Positions 23,432-34,679 of a stretch of 64,000 bases of DNA are shown here, in pieces (the first letter of the stretch is position 1; each line of letters starts with the position of its first letter). Source of the stretch: Polytrichum commune. Its lineage: Eukaryota > Streptophyta > Polytrichopsida > Polytrichales > Polytrichaceae. The stretch is from contig OX485806.1 of assembly GCA_950295325.1 (NCBI GenBank), positions 32,304,001-32,368,000 on the forward strand. Direction: 5' to 3'. The notes below the pieces were generated by a model. The model did no database searches, was not told where the DNA came from, and worked only from the letters and a program-made list of their open reading frames with translations. The position numbers were made by a program, and so were the translations under genes.

Positions 23432-23814
23432 GGGCCGGTTCACACTATGCCCAAGTCGAGAGGAGAAGCGTCACTTTTTTGAACCAAACTATGTCGAGAG
23501 GAGGAGCCTTTGGGCTGAAAAAGTATATTAAAATAATCCATTGACAAATTTTGAGTATTTTAATGAAAAAAAGTTCGGCCTCTCGACGGAAGTTTGGGTC
23601 GAGCATTTTGCTCGACCCAAACTTGGCTCGAGAGGCCGAACTCTTGGCGCCATAACTTCCTAAAAGTGCTGCCACCTAGGCTCTTTTGGAGGCGACGTCC
23701 TTTGGACTTTGGCCTCTAGTGTGGAGGCTGAGAGGACGGACTTTGGACAATTCTGCGTTTTCATTGGTCCAAACGCTTCTCCTCTCGAAGTTTGGCCATA
23801 GTGTGAACCGGCCC
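23432..23814. mobile_element. Tourist-like MITE, family D
   Basis: 383 bp with termini GGGCCGGTTCACACTATGCC and complement GGCCATAGTGTGAACCGGCC, flanked by TAA at 23429-23431 and 23815-23817. Inner arms hold GTCGAGAGGAGAAGCG-type words in both orientations, plus a central hairpin TCGGCCTCTCGACGGAAG / CTCGAGAGGCCGAAC. The 3-bp TAA duplication places it with PIF/Harbinger MITEs. It abuts an F-family element that starts at once after its target duplication. Confidence 0.87.
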
Positions 23815-23817
23815 TAA

Positions 23818-24200
23818 CTACACTAAATATGATATTTTGGTGTCACCAATTTTAATTGTCTTGCTCGATACTGATTGTAAAACTACAGTATAGTGTCACC
23901 AACACTAAATGTTAACCCAACATTATTTGTCATTCCTTGTAAATTTTTTTTGGGCGGGGGGACTCTAGATTTAAAGTGTTGCAATTACTGTCACTTAACA
24001 AATGATATTTCCATCCAAATTCCAATCATCCATGACAATATTTCATCGCAAGTGGATGGACAAGAGAAGGTAGGGTTTTGGCCAATGGATGAAACTCATT
24101 TATCACCCATGCCAGTATTTGTTCACTTATTCATAAGCAATGTCATCCCCAAAGTTACCATACTGACATAAATTACCATATGACACTAAAAAACATATTT
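23818..24200 (-). repeat. F-family element, minus orientation
   Basis: Starts CTACACTAAATATGATATTT, then GTCACCAATTTTAATTGTCT, TAAATGTTAACCCAACATTA, and CCAATCATCCATGACAATAT, all as complements of the plus copies. Its end near ACATATTTAACGTA is eroded. A G-run near 23955 matches the family's variable C/G tract. Confidence 0.72.
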
Positions 24201-24312
24201 AACGTACTTATGCTATTTGGGTAAAAAAAATGATACTCTCAATAAAATGTTATAGCAACACGTAACTTTGAATGGCAACCCAAACTAATTAAACAAACTA
24301 GTCTACATTGTT

Positions 24313-24495
24313 TTTGTCTAATTAGTGTGGGTTACCATTCGGAGGTACATGTTACTGTAACTTTTTACCAAAATGATCATTCTTTACCAACTAAACTATA
24401 TAGCATATTACGTTATTTGGGTAAAAAGTGATACTCTCAGTAAAACATTATAGCAATGCGTAATTCCAAATGGCAACCCACACTAATTAGACAAA
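24313..24495. mobile_element. Foldback MITE, family H
   Basis: Arms TTTGTCTAATTAGTGTGGGT and ACCCACACTAATTAGACAAA type are complementary over about 40 bp, continuing through TACCATTCGGAGGTAC / CGTAATTCCAAATGGCAA. A partial relative precedes it (24205-24305, GAATGGCAACCCAAACTAAT), and another lies near 23325-23420. Non-coding. Confidence 0.78.
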
Positions 24496-24499
24496 GCCA

Positions 24500-25655
24500 T
24501 GTAGCGAGCGGCCGGTTCTCCCCGGCATTGCCGAAAAACACCCACATGGGCCCTTAACCTCACTTACCGAATGCACTCTTGGCTTTGAGCTTAAGTATGT
24601 GCCATGTGTGTCTTCTTTTAGCATAATGGGACAAGCTTGGATCCCCATAATGACAAGTGGTAGGCAATGGTTTAAGGGCCTCCCTCAAAATTGGGCAATT
24701 ATTGGAGGTGTTTGGAGTTTGAGTGACCAAGTTCACAAGCTAGCCGCCTACTTCGTCGCTTCCTAATGCTAACTTATTACTTGCATACATTTGGTTGACA
24801 TTTTGGAGTACTAGGATGTTGAAGTCTCAAAGGAGCTTGAATGATTTTAGAGATGGATGAAAATGTGTACCATCCATCCCACATTTAATGGTAGACATGA
24901 TGACCCACTCAAATATAGGTGTCCAAATGATTGATGCGATCGATTCAGGCGTGTATATCTTACATGTTAACAAAAACATTTGTTGTTAATTCATCCCAAG
25001 TGGCAGCCATAAATTGGTGTCTAAAATCATGTTCTTATTGATTACAAACCACACTAAAAATGTTCATTAGAATGTAAGTGCGACCTTTGGAATAGTGTGA
25101 CTTCCTCTATTGATTTGTGGTTCCAAGGTGTTGGGAGGATGTTATTTGTTTATTTGTTTAGTTACTGACACATGAAGACACGTGCAACTATGCGAGTGTG
25201 TCTACTACAGTATTGTACGAGTGTCTCTTCTCATTCTACATTCAGAAGTCCACGTAATTGGGAGGACCTATATGACCATGTAATGAGCACGAAACTCTTC
25301 ACACCGATAGTGACACTACAAGCATATGAGTCCCAGATGATCAACCCGCTTCACTAAAAACTTTGTCTTTCGTCATTGGAGAATATGAAAATCTGCCATA
25401 GTGATTAACATGGGCCAAAACCATATCACAAAACTTATATACCTATATTCATTAATCCGTATAACAACAAAAATAGTTTATTTAAAAGAAAATAAACATG
25501 TATTTTGTCGCCATGATAATAAAGATTCAAAATAGTGTGGAATGTTGGTAAATTAGCGTGGGACAACCTAATTGCACATATCGGGCTAGATAGGGTTTAG
25601 GGTTTAATCTTTACGTGTGTTGGAATGTTGTTTCCACATAAAATGCAAGTGGGTC
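24500..25655. other. Intergenic, no gene seen
   Basis: Words such as CAAATATAGGTGTCCAAATG (24914) and GTGTTGGGAGGATGTTATTT recall K-type repeats, but the stretch is too eroded to bound. No frame beyond about 60 codons. Confidence 0.4.
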
Positions 25656-25658
25656 TTA

Positions 25659-26158
25659 GGCCCACTTCACACACAAGACTGAGAGCCCATGACCATTCCA
25701 CATCAAGCACTCTCATTGGTGGAAAAGGCGGAGCGGGTCCAAGTTCGCTTCACACTACACTTGAGGGACCAACGGAGTATGCGAATGCAAGATGGATGTA
25801 AAGTCCACATGGATTCCTACATGGCATCAAATGGATCATATTTCATGGTCACTTGGACTATTTCCAAAAACCACCTCCTGGAGGTAGGCCTAACACAAAA
25901 TTGGGAGACCATGGCACTCCGAACGCTCACAACCGTTGATTTATTCTAATTTATCAGGATTAAAGACCTGCATGAATAGAAATTCATTGAAATATCATTT
26001 ACTTGAGGGCCTAGTCACATATGACTTCACACTACACTTGAGGGTCCGTGACCATACTACATGATATTGGAGGTGTCTTGAGACGGCCTTTGGACTCTTT
26101 CTTTTGGGCTCTCACAAATTCATGGTCACCGCTTGTGGCTCGTGTGTGAAGTGGCCCC
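25659..26158. mobile_element. C-family MITE, copy 1
   Basis: 500 bp with ends GGCCCACTTCACACACAAGA and complement of GGGGCCACTTCACACACGAG. The inside, ACTCTCATTGGTGGAAAAGG and TTTCATGGTCACTTGGACTA, is shared almost base for base with 34020-34529 (reversed) and 61361-61863. An 86-codon open frame (from 25689) inside it also appears, disrupted, in the other copies; it looks non-coding. Termini resemble families A and D, but no clean target duplication is visible. Confidence 0.82.
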
Positions 26159-26339
26159 TTTGTGAATGTGAGCATGAAATGATTTGAAGAAAAAACAACT
26201 ATTATTTTGTGGGAACCAAGAGCCTTCTATGGTATATATGGTACCGGAGGCGGTGTTGTAAGTTAGAACGAGGAGCACCTAGGCAGGCAAACACATTGTG
26301 GACTCGGTCATTCAACTCCAAACGAGGAAGCCTAAGCTA

Positions 26340-26704
26340 GCTAGCTAGCTGTATATATATATATATACAATAAAATAAAAATAAGCCCATCACTTTGGAT
26401 TAACCTATTGGCCACCTCTCATGCACCCGTTCAAGAGGCTCCGAGAGGTTGGTGGTGTCAAGATAGGGTGCAATTAAGTATCTTCAATCATAGAGTTAGT
26501 TGTTCATCAACCATTATGGATGAAATGGCATCATTATTATTGCGCCAAGAGGCTCTCAAATGGCGCAATTGTTAGGAAGGTCCGATCCGATCACCTTCCA
26601 ACTATGTCTAAGGTACTATGTTGGTAGGAGGTTTTTTTTTGTTTATTTTGTTTATTATTATTATTGGTCAAGTTCCTAGTGTTTTCAAGTCCAACCAATT
26701 ACAT

Positions 26705-26730
<26 letters not shown>
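26340..26730. repeat. AT-rich low-complexity stretch
   Basis: (TA)n near 26352-26366 and again near 26703-26732, with (ATT)n near 26653-26663. Nothing else recognisable. Confidence 0.7.
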
Positions 26731-26735
<5 letters not shown>

Positions 26736-26927
26736 GGGTATTGTATAAGTTCATCTAAAATGATCAGTAATTTTCTTGAAGTTTGAAGTTCAATCGATTA
26801 TTTTTCGTACTCAATTGATTCATGTGTAACTAGCAATTGGTTGTCCATGTTCAATGGTGGGTGCGGGTGTGGGTGTGGGTTTTAGGGCACATGTGTGCGT
26901 GGTTGAACTTTTAGAGAGCTTAGTAGG

Positions 26928-27458
26928 GGCCATTTTACACACATCACCAAGGGCTGTGAGAAAAATTGATTTAGGGTTTCTCATGGTCACGGTTGGCAAC
27001 CCAAAGACCATGACCAAGAGAATCCACATCATTTTAAAAGAGCCTTGGCCACATGACATAGTGTATAACGGACTTGGACTGAGACATTGTGTGTGTGTGT
27101 GTGTGTGTGATTGAATGAAAATCGGAAATTTAGAATGACTAAAAATAATCAGTTGATCTCAAAAATGGAAATTGCTAAAATAGAAGTTTCTAAATAGTTT
27201 TGACGTGGCCACCTTCATTTTTTAATATGAGACAATCATTTGGGTTCTTTCGCCGCATCTAGGTGACCACCAAAACATTATCCATTTTTGGACATGTGGG
27301 ATTCCATGTTACTTTCTCATCCATTCTTTGACATGGTTACTTCTATTTTTGGTGACCTCATGTAAAATGAAGTAAGACCTCCACTCATTCCTCAACCAAT
27401 GAGAGAATTCGGAAAGTGGTAGTCATGATCACTGATCACTAGTGTAAATAAGCCCTAA
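26928..27458. mobile_element. Degenerate A/C-type MITE
   Basis: The left end GGGGCCATTTTACACACATC and the complement of the right end, TTAGGGCTTATTTACACTAG, are alike in position and wording to the termini of families A and C. GGTCACGGTTGGCAAC and AAAGACCATGACCAAG form inner arms. A (GT)n run lies near 27089-27109. Borders are approximate. Confidence 0.5.
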
Positions 27459-27479
27459 GTAGGGTCACACCCCATTATT

Positions 27480-27720
27480 GATTGCAAGGTATGCGGTCAT
27501 TCTTCTTTATTAAACACCTCTATTTGAGTGGTATATGGTAAGGTTTGTAGATAATAGTGGACAACAAAATGACATGTGATACATTGAGATTGAGCTATGT
27601 GACATTTGTTCAACATCTATCTATCTATCTATCTATAATTCTAGACTCAATTGTTGAAAAAATTGGGAGGGCCTATCCAATCACTTGGAGTTTGACATGA
27701 ACATCATTTCCACATTGTTA
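27480..27720 (-). repeat. K-family repeat, eroded
   Basis: AAACACCTCTATTTGAGTGG, CAAAATGACATGTGATACAT and CTCAATTGTTGAAAAAATTG follow the K order. A (CTAT)n microsatellite (27618-27636) lies where other copies carry the join before CTCAA. Confidence 0.6.
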
Positions 27721-28115
27721 TCTCACATGGAATCATAATTTCCACATTGTTACATTTGTGGAACACTTTATAGTGTTGGGGGCACCACAGCTGGGGCGAA
27801 ACAACCCGTACATTGGTTCCTTGGAGGCAAGGGTTTAGGCATCCAACAAGGATTGAGTATATGGGTTGGTTTGCCCAAACTGGGGCACCATGGTGGAGGC
27901 TTTGCCAAATAGAATTCTTTGGTTTCTTAACTTGTCAAACTGCATCATACATATTCACAACATGTTTCCTTAATACTAGGTTACAATGCCATAATATAAG
28001 GTGCCCTCACGTTGTGCCTCGATTTTCAATTATTTCCCCCTCAAGTGTTGCCACATGTCAATCCTACATCGGTTGAGATCCTCTTGAATCCCACGTGAAA
28101 AGTGAATTCCAACAT

Positions 28116-28500
28116 TACGCTAAATTATTGTTTTTAGTGTCGTATGGTATTTTATATCACTTTCCAAATGACATTTTCTTATGAATAAGTTTACAAGTAC
28201 TGTCATTTCAACTTACATCCTTGTAATGAAATACTTACAAAGTTTGGCATTTTTTGCATCCTAACATATCCGTAATGGAATGTCGGCATGGATGCTTGAT
28301 GGAATTTTGGATGAAAAAACACTTAGTTAGTGGCAGTGATTGCATCAATGTGAGTCTATAATGCCCGAGATTTTCTTACAAAGAACGACAAATAATGTTA
28401 GGTTTACATTTAGTGTCGGTGACACCACACGGCAAATTTACAATTAGTATTGAGCAAGACAAATGGAATTGGTGACACTGAATACAATATTTCGTGTAGT
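28116..28500 (+). repeat. F-family element, uninterrupted copy
   Basis: Starts ACGCTAAATTATTGTTTTTA and ends ATACAATATTTCGTGTAG. Contains ATGAAAAAACACTTAGTTAG, AATAATGTTAGGTTTACATT and TTAGTATTGAGCAAGACAAA in one run, which is useful as the reference for the interrupted copy at 12205-12806. Confidence 0.75.
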
Positions 28501-29724
28501 AAAGATGTAAATAAAGTGTCCTCTTAAGTAGAGAATTTGAAAACAGTCAATGGTCACTACCGATGCAATAGACTAGGGGTAGAGTGATTCTCGTGTGGAC
28601 CCAAAATGGCTAATTGTAAAAGTGATGGCCTAAAAAGGATGCAGTGAGTAGCCGGATAGGTGTTGTTTCGCACCACTCACGATCCGTTTTGGGTGCCATT
28701 TGAATTAACCGTTTTGTGTGCATTCGTATGCAAAGTAGTATAAATTGATGCTCAAATCAGGGAAGCTCTACTATACAAACAAGGGAATCTAACTTACTGA
28801 CCTCTTTGGGAAAATGTAATTAATTATTTGCATGGGATAAAACTATGAAACAACTTACATTCCTCGTCACTTCCTCTACTCCATCTCTTAAAAAAAAAAC
28901 TTTCCACAAATTTCATGCCACTCTTTTGAGGCCGAATCGGCTTTGTTTTTTTCACGGTGTTGGCGCATATATAGCTACCTCACTTGTACCCTTGGATGCA
29001 AGGGCTTTAATTTGCAACTGGGAATCATGCAATCTATCCCACCTGGCCGTGTGTGGAGACCCATTCCCCAAAAGCAAGGGGAGATTCGACCTCATATTTT
29101 ATTTGGCTCACATTGCATTGCCAATCATGGTTGTTGAGCTTTTTGTGATGGGTTTTTGTCGATTCAACCTCCGGGCCCCTTCAAACCTTACCTTGCAACT
29201 TCAATGTGAACTTTCACTTTTGTCATTTCACGTCGTAAGTTAGTTAGGACGTGTTTACACAACGAAAGCCATTAGGCCATGGCTCTTGAGAATCCTTGAA
29301 TTCTCATTGGTTGAGAGTGTCACGGGCCTCTGTTTTAGGTTTACATGAGGGCAATTTTGGACTACAGCTCACAGCGTTTCCAGTGGATGGAAGATATATA
29401 CATGGGTTCTCACATGGGGCAGGTTTGGATAAGATTGGTCGGGATTGTAGGGGATATTGTGGAGACAACTCCTGAAGGTAGGTTGGGTAGAATGTGTGAC
29501 AAGAATTTGGATTTACATTGAGGGTTTCTGGTGAAACGTGGGAACTCACAGGGAATATTCCATGGAATATTGTTAGTCTCGCATAACACCGTTATGGATT
29601 TAAATAATTTTATGATAGCTTTGAGAATGTCTTGAACTGTAAACATGCCATTATAGACGCATTTATGACAACTTTGTTGCATTCAAAGAAACAATGAAGT
29701 CGCGTGCCTAATTCGCTTATTCAT
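28501..29724. other. Intergenic, no gene supported
   Basis: A 132-codon open frame on the plus strand (28845-29243) is the longest here, but it has mixed composition, no recognised domain, no splice context and overlaps other frames; I do not call it a gene. GTGTTTACACAACGAAAGCC near 29250 recalls the left ends of families A, C and D. Confidence 0.45.
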
Positions 29725-30055
29725 CTTAACTAGACATCTAGATTTGAGTGGTATGTGGTCAGGTTCAACTCCAACAATAGATGCCAGAAAAAAATACATG
29801 TCTAAAGGAAATTGGACTATGTGCTCAAAATATGATAACTTTCTAGGTTCTTTAACCATCGTAATTAGGGAAGGGGGGGGGGGGACCTATGTGACTAGTT
29901 CATGAGCACAAGAATCTTCACTTTGATAATGAATAAGATATTCATATACGACTCTCCAAAAACTATGAGGAAAGTGGCTATGGTCTTGATTTGGATTTGC
30001 TAACCATCTTATACTAATCGCATGTTTCACATCACGGGAGAAGTGGGCTAGTTGG
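29725..30055 (-). repeat. K-family repeat, fullest minus-oriented copy
   Basis: In order: ACATCTAGATTTGAGTGGTA, ATACATGTCTAAAGGAAATT, TATGTGCTCAAAATATGATA, a G-run (29873-29884), GACCTATGTGACTAGTTCAT, CACAAGAATCTTCACTTTGA, TAATGAATAAGATATTCATA, ACTATGAGGAAAGTGGCTAT and CGCATGTTTCACATCACGGG. The same order is seen in at least eight places in both orientations, including two introns of the gene at 40957-49643. Neither inverted ends nor an RT-like frame is visible; the class is unknown. Confidence 0.75.
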
Positions 30056-30361
30056 GGAAAAGGTAACCATTTAAGACCCATCTATCTTATCCGGCCTTTG
30101 TAACCTCTTCTTCGTCCTCACGAATCCGAGTTTGTTGGGAAAGTGGCCCGACCTTTAAGAGTTGAGAAAGGACGTGCATGTTGTGGTTTGAAGATGTTTA
30201 GACAAGAGACTCGAGTCTTTCATTGAACAATTCTTGCAAAGACTTCGAGTCATCTCATGCTATCTATTTTGAAACTTTCTTTTCAACCGTGAGTTCATAT
30301 TAAGTATGTGTGTGTTTGTTCCTTCAACTTTATTACAACGGTAGAGTACACATCGCATATG

Positions 30362-30619
30362 GGGGAGAGAGAGAGAGAGAGGGGAATTATCATATACAAG
30401 CGTACCTCTCATGCATGCAACATAAAAACTCGACTCCCTATAGGTTTGCTGCCAATGCATCTCAAATGACCTCGTGTAGTGTAATTTGGGGTCTTTAAAG
30501 CTAACTCCGATGTCAAACCAATTAAAAAAAATGTAACTTGCAGGTTGCATGTTATTTTAGGGCTTTTATGTTGGATGAATGAGAGGCATGCTTGTATACA
30601 ATAATTCCCTCTCTCCCCC
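30362..30619. mobile_element. I-family MITE with target duplication, reference copy
   Basis: 258 bp, starting GGGGAGAGAGAGAGAGAGAG and ending CAATAATTCCCTCTCTCCCC. Long complementary arms run GGGAATTATCATATACAAGC GTACCTCTCATGCATGCAAC against the right arm. The direct repeat GCATATG stands on both sides (30355-30361 and 30620-30626). A 7-9 bp duplication would fit hAT or Mutator-type MITEs, but the GA-rich termini are unusual for either. Other copies: 58617-58869, and fragments at 1700-2050, 9340-9520, 10025-10131, 17455-17605, 18255-18385 and 31385-31500. Confidence 0.82.
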
Positions 30620-31647
30620 GCATATGGTGGGTGATGACATTGGAAACCACAAGGTAAATTTGACCACACACATACTAACTTAAACTTAGGGTGGTTTGGT
30701 TCGGAAGGGAATTTTGAAGTATGGTACTTGATATGGGTCACATAGTCCCAACGTTACCGGCCCTTCACAAAAGGACAATTGACCAATTGCAACGCTTTAA
30801 GAGGGTAACTGACGTTCCACTAGAAAATGTTGTGCAACAAAAAATTGATATTTTCTTGATATTTGAAAGTATAATTTATATATTTTGTAAGAAAAATCAA
30901 GATATTCACATTCAATTTAAAGAATATAGTAGATACATTCCAAGTATATCCATCAACTCTACAAAATATTCCATGAAAATGCACATTACTCCATAATGCT
31001 AGATATTGTGTTGTTGGAGAATAGTGTGCACTCATAGTATTAACCCTAACAATCTTGGTGTGGATAGAAGCTCAATTGGGGCTTTGGAAGAAATTGGATA
31101 ATTCCTATACTATGTATAATTACTAGTGATGGCCTGCATTGGACACTAGCTCGGTGACTATATCATTCCAAAAAAGAAAAGAAAAACACACGGTAGATTT
31201 TTATTTTGTTTTACATTGATGATTATCAATGATACCCTAATTCTCTTCTTGAGAAGAAAGCTCCTTTAAAGACATTTCCAAAAGCACTCCAATGTTGCTA
31301 TTTTGGATGTTGCTTGTGTTAGGTTTAGCTAACAATGTGATAGTTTTATGCCTCCACGCCAAAGTCGTTGCTTTATTATGGACCGTCCTTGGAAATACTT
31401 ATTTGACATGGTACAACCAACAAACCTATAGGGGGTCAAGTTTTTATTATGTTGGATGAATGAGAGATACACTTGTATGCAGTAACTCCCTCTCACATGC
31501 TTACATAAGCATTAGGGATCCGTCGTACCACAAAGTATCTTCCCTTCCTTCCACCCTCCTTATTGTTGATCCTAGGTTAGGTTAGGTTAGGTCAACTTTG
31601 TGTCAATTGGATTGCTAAGCGTCAATTCTTTATTATTGTTAGGGTAA

Positions 31648-32370
31648 GCTCTAGATCTCAAGACACCACCTGCAACTTTCACTGTTTTTTCCACTCACTC
31701 TAATTATCCACATGCCATTTGTTTGCATCTTCAAAAGGTTAAGTTGATTAAGCTCCAAATTTCAAGTTGGCATACTATGAAGTATATTCTATCTCCACCA
31801 TAGTAATTTGTAGATTACAAGGGAAGCTCTAGATCTCAAGACATCATATGCAACTTTCACCAATTTGGCACTCAGATTTCTCCACATGCCGTCAAGTAAG
31901 TTTGCATGATGATCTGTAGGGTATTGCATGTTGAGCTCCAAATCTCAAGTAGAAATAGGTTTTGCCGATACATGTCCACTACAATCATTTGTAGTCTATG
32001 GGGTTTAAGACGGTGTTCAAGCTCCACATCTTGAGACATTTGTAGATTTCACCGATTTCACAATCAAATTTCTCCACATGCCATTTGTTTACATTTGTAG
32101 GGTTTCACATAACTAAGCTCCGAACTCAAACATAATAGTAATTTCAATCTCCACCACAATAATTTGTAGTCTACAATGTTTAACATGGCAAATATTTATG
32201 CTCCAAATCTCAAGACATATGCAACTTTCACCGAACTTGCGTTGTCCAATTCTCCACATGCCGGTTTGCATCTATAGTGTCTCATATTATATACACACAT
32301 ATAAAGCTCCGTATTTCAAGTACAATAACTTAGTAAGCCACACTCAAATTCTCCACGTGCCATTTGCTTA
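31648..32370. repeat. Imperfect tandem array, unit about 180-195 bp
   Basis: The block GCTCTAGATCTCAAGACA begins units at 31648 and 31826; variants GCTCCACATCTTGAGACA at 32021 and GCTCCAAATCTCAAGACA at 32200 begin two more (spacings 178, 195, 179). Each unit also contains GCAACTTTCAC-, TCTCCACATGCC- and a second, reversed-sense GCTCCAAATCTCAAG-like half. Divergence between units is high. The length is nucleosome-like, but with only four old units it is not a centromeric satellite array. Confidence 0.8.
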
Positions 32371-32389
32371 GTGCATCTATCGTGCCGAC

Positions 32390-32835
32390 ATGAATGAGAT
32401 CTATATTTTATTAGGCGATTGAAGTTAAGGTTTAAGGTCGAGGCGGGCATAGTTGACCAGGTTCATTACACTGCTCACTAGGGTCATCTCTGACATAGAT
32501 GAGATCTATGTTTTTGAGACAAACAAAGTTAAAAGTTTATGTGGTGGCGGCTTACGATTGATTACCCCCATAAGAGTTTCCGATCATCATCGTAGCCAAG
32601 GAGTAGCATTTAGATGAACAGTTATGGATTAACCTATAGATCGACTATGTATTACCCTACCTTTACCGCTTCAAAATTTACAACAATTTCCATATTCATG
32701 GATATTTTTTGGGAAAAAAAATGACATTCTCCTTAAAATTTCAATTCTCTTCACAAAGACAATAATTCCCAACTATTTATTACTCCTCCTGAACAGATGC
32801 AAACTCTCTTAATTCATCGCTTATAGATGCCCCTC
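32390..32835 (+). repeat. N-family dispersed repeat, copy 1
   Basis: Same order and orientation as 54355-54760: ATGAGATCTATATTTTATTA, AGGTCGAGGCGGGCATAGTT, AACAAAGTTAAAAGTTTATG, GTAGCCAAGGAGTAGCATTT, GGATTAACCTATAGATCGAC and CAATTTCCATATTCATGGAT. Non-coding; class unknown. Confidence 0.75.
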
Positions 32836-33067
32836 AACGTTCTATTGCTTCAGTAAACTCACTTACTTCACTTTTTGTGGCCGAACTAGGTATACACCAT
32901 TCTACTTCAAATTTAAAGTAGAACTTAACTTATTACCACTTGGAATCACACCATGCTACAACGACTCATACACAATGTGATTAATTTGTTTTCTTTTACC
33001 ATCAGAACTTTGTTAAGTTAGTTAAAGTGTACCTTATGTGCATTGTTCTCGTGAAAAAAGAAAGTAC

Positions 33068-33384
33068 TAAGGTAGAGGGGCCCTTTCCTGCTCGAATTTC
33101 AGATTGGCATGTTCATTGGGGAGTTATTAAGGGGGAATCAATCTTGGAAGATGTGCAAAGTACATTGGAAAATGGACCAATTGGAATAATTAATTTTGGA
33201 TTAATATTGAATTAGTTATGAATTTTGGAAGGAGAACTCATAGGGGTACCCAAAACCACTCACCCCAAAAATGTACACCATGATTACATAGAAATTTGAG
33301 GTTGGAAGCTATAATGTACCTCTTGTTTGGATAGGTCTAGTGAGCGGTTTAAGGATCCGAGCAGGAAAGGGCCCCTCTACCTTA
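33068..33384. mobile_element. Foldback MITE, family O, nested in an H/G-like element
   Basis: Ends TAAGGTAGAGGGGCCCTTTC and GAAAGGGCCCCTCTACCTTA are perfect complements, extending through CTGCTCG / CGAGCAG with one or two mismatches. Sequences on both sides (ACTTGGAATCACACCATGCT before, TAATAATCCACACTAATTGG after) look like two halves of an H-type element, so O inserted into it. Non-coding. Confidence 0.82.
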
Positions 33385-33605
33385 CCATCCGTAGTAGAAA
33401 GTTGTAACATTCGTGGAACTCGAAGCAGTAATAATCCACACTAATTGGAACTAAAAGGTGTGTTGTAGTGTTTCCCAATTAATTGCAATGATCAATTGTG
33501 TATCATGTAGTGTAGTGTAATTTCGGTAGAGAATCACGCATTGTGGAATCACTCCTTGGTGCAGTTGTAACAAAAAGTACTCGGAAATTGGTGGCAAAAA
33601 AAAAG

Positions 33606-33915
33606 TACACAAAATAGGATGTTTAGTGTTGTTACCATCCTACCATGCTCAACACTAGTTTTCAATTCTTTGAAAATTAGTGTTAGGCATAAATGTGCTG
33701 CTACCTTCCCTATTGCCACCTCCCTTATTTTATATAATTTTTCGTATCTTTACTAGCACTAAATTTAAACATGTAACTTCCGATTATTATCATAGTTGAT
33801 ATTTAGTGTTTGAGTTTACATTTAATGTTACTTACTTTCATAGGGTTATTGATATTTAGTGTATGCGTTCGTGTTTAGTGTATCATACACTAAATATCAT
33901 ATTTTGTGTAGCTTA
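33606..33915 (-). mobile_element. B-family MITE, copy 3
   Basis: Reverse orientation of 9643-9940: ACCATCCTACCATGCTCAAC, TTGATATTTAGTGTTTGAGT, ACTTACTTTCATAGGGTTAT, ending ACTAAATATCATATTTTGTG. Non-coding. Confidence 0.78.
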
Positions 33916-34019
33916 ATTACCATGCTACTTGCCGCTCTCCTTGCAAACCATGCAACACCATAATATGAAGGGTTTAGCGTATTGACCTCCCGTGTTGTAT
34001 GAAATGGGCCATTGTATGA

Positions 34020-34529
34020 GGGCCGCTTCACACACGAGTCAAGAGCTGTGACCATGGAATTGTGAGAGCCCAAAAGGAAGTGCCCGAAGGCCGTCCGTCC
34101 GAACACACCTCCACAATCGTGCAGTGTGGTCACGGGTCCTCGAGTGTAGTGTGAAGTTGTATGTGACCGGGCCCTCAACCAAGTGTTGTTTTTTCAATGA
34201 ATTTCTACTCACGCGGGTCCTCACACATGATGAAAATAGAGTACATCAACGGTTGTGAGCGTTCGGAGTGCCATGGTCTCCCGGTTTTGTGGTAGGCCTA
34301 CCTCCAAGAGGTGGTTTTTGAAAACAGTCCAAGTGACCATGAAACACGATCCATATCGATGCCATGTAGGAACCCATGTAGACTTTACCATCCATCTTGC
34401 CATTCACTTACTCCGTTGGTCCCTCAAGCGTAGTGAGAAGCGAACTTGGACCGGCTCCGCCTTTTCCACCAATGAGAGTGCTTGAAGTGTACTGGTCACG
34501 GGCTCTCAATCTCATGTGTGAAGTGGCCC
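34020..34529. mobile_element. C-family MITE, copy 2, inverted
   Basis: 510 bp; starts GGGCCGCTTCACACACGAGT and ends CTCATGTGTGAAGTGGCCC. The interior is the complement of 25659-26158 and 61361-61863 (for example CACGATCCATATCGATGCCA opposite TGGCATCAAATGGATCATAT). No coding sequence is maintained between copies. Confidence 0.85.
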
Positions 34530-34679
34530 TTCCTACACCACGAGGGCTCGCGATTCGTGGCGTCTACATAAACTCATCCTTCGTGGATGAAGGGACTCTG
34601 GTAAATAAAACAAGTCCCATAAGAAGCTGAGGGCCGATTCATTTCAACTAGACTCTACTACACTAATTTGGAACCTCTG

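Noticed and set aside
25689-25949. 86-codon frame as a MITE-borne gene
   Set aside because: It lies in a C-family MITE and is not kept open in the copies at 34020-34529 and 61361-61863.
28845-29243. 132-codon open frame as a gene
   Set aside because: No domain, no start or splice context, no second copy and mixed hydrophobic composition; expected by chance in 64 kb.
31570-31595. TTAGG x3, telomere-like repeat
   Set aside because: Only about three units and not the plant TTTAGGG type; short chance repeat. A brief TTTAGGGTTTAGG near 54393 was set aside for the same reason.
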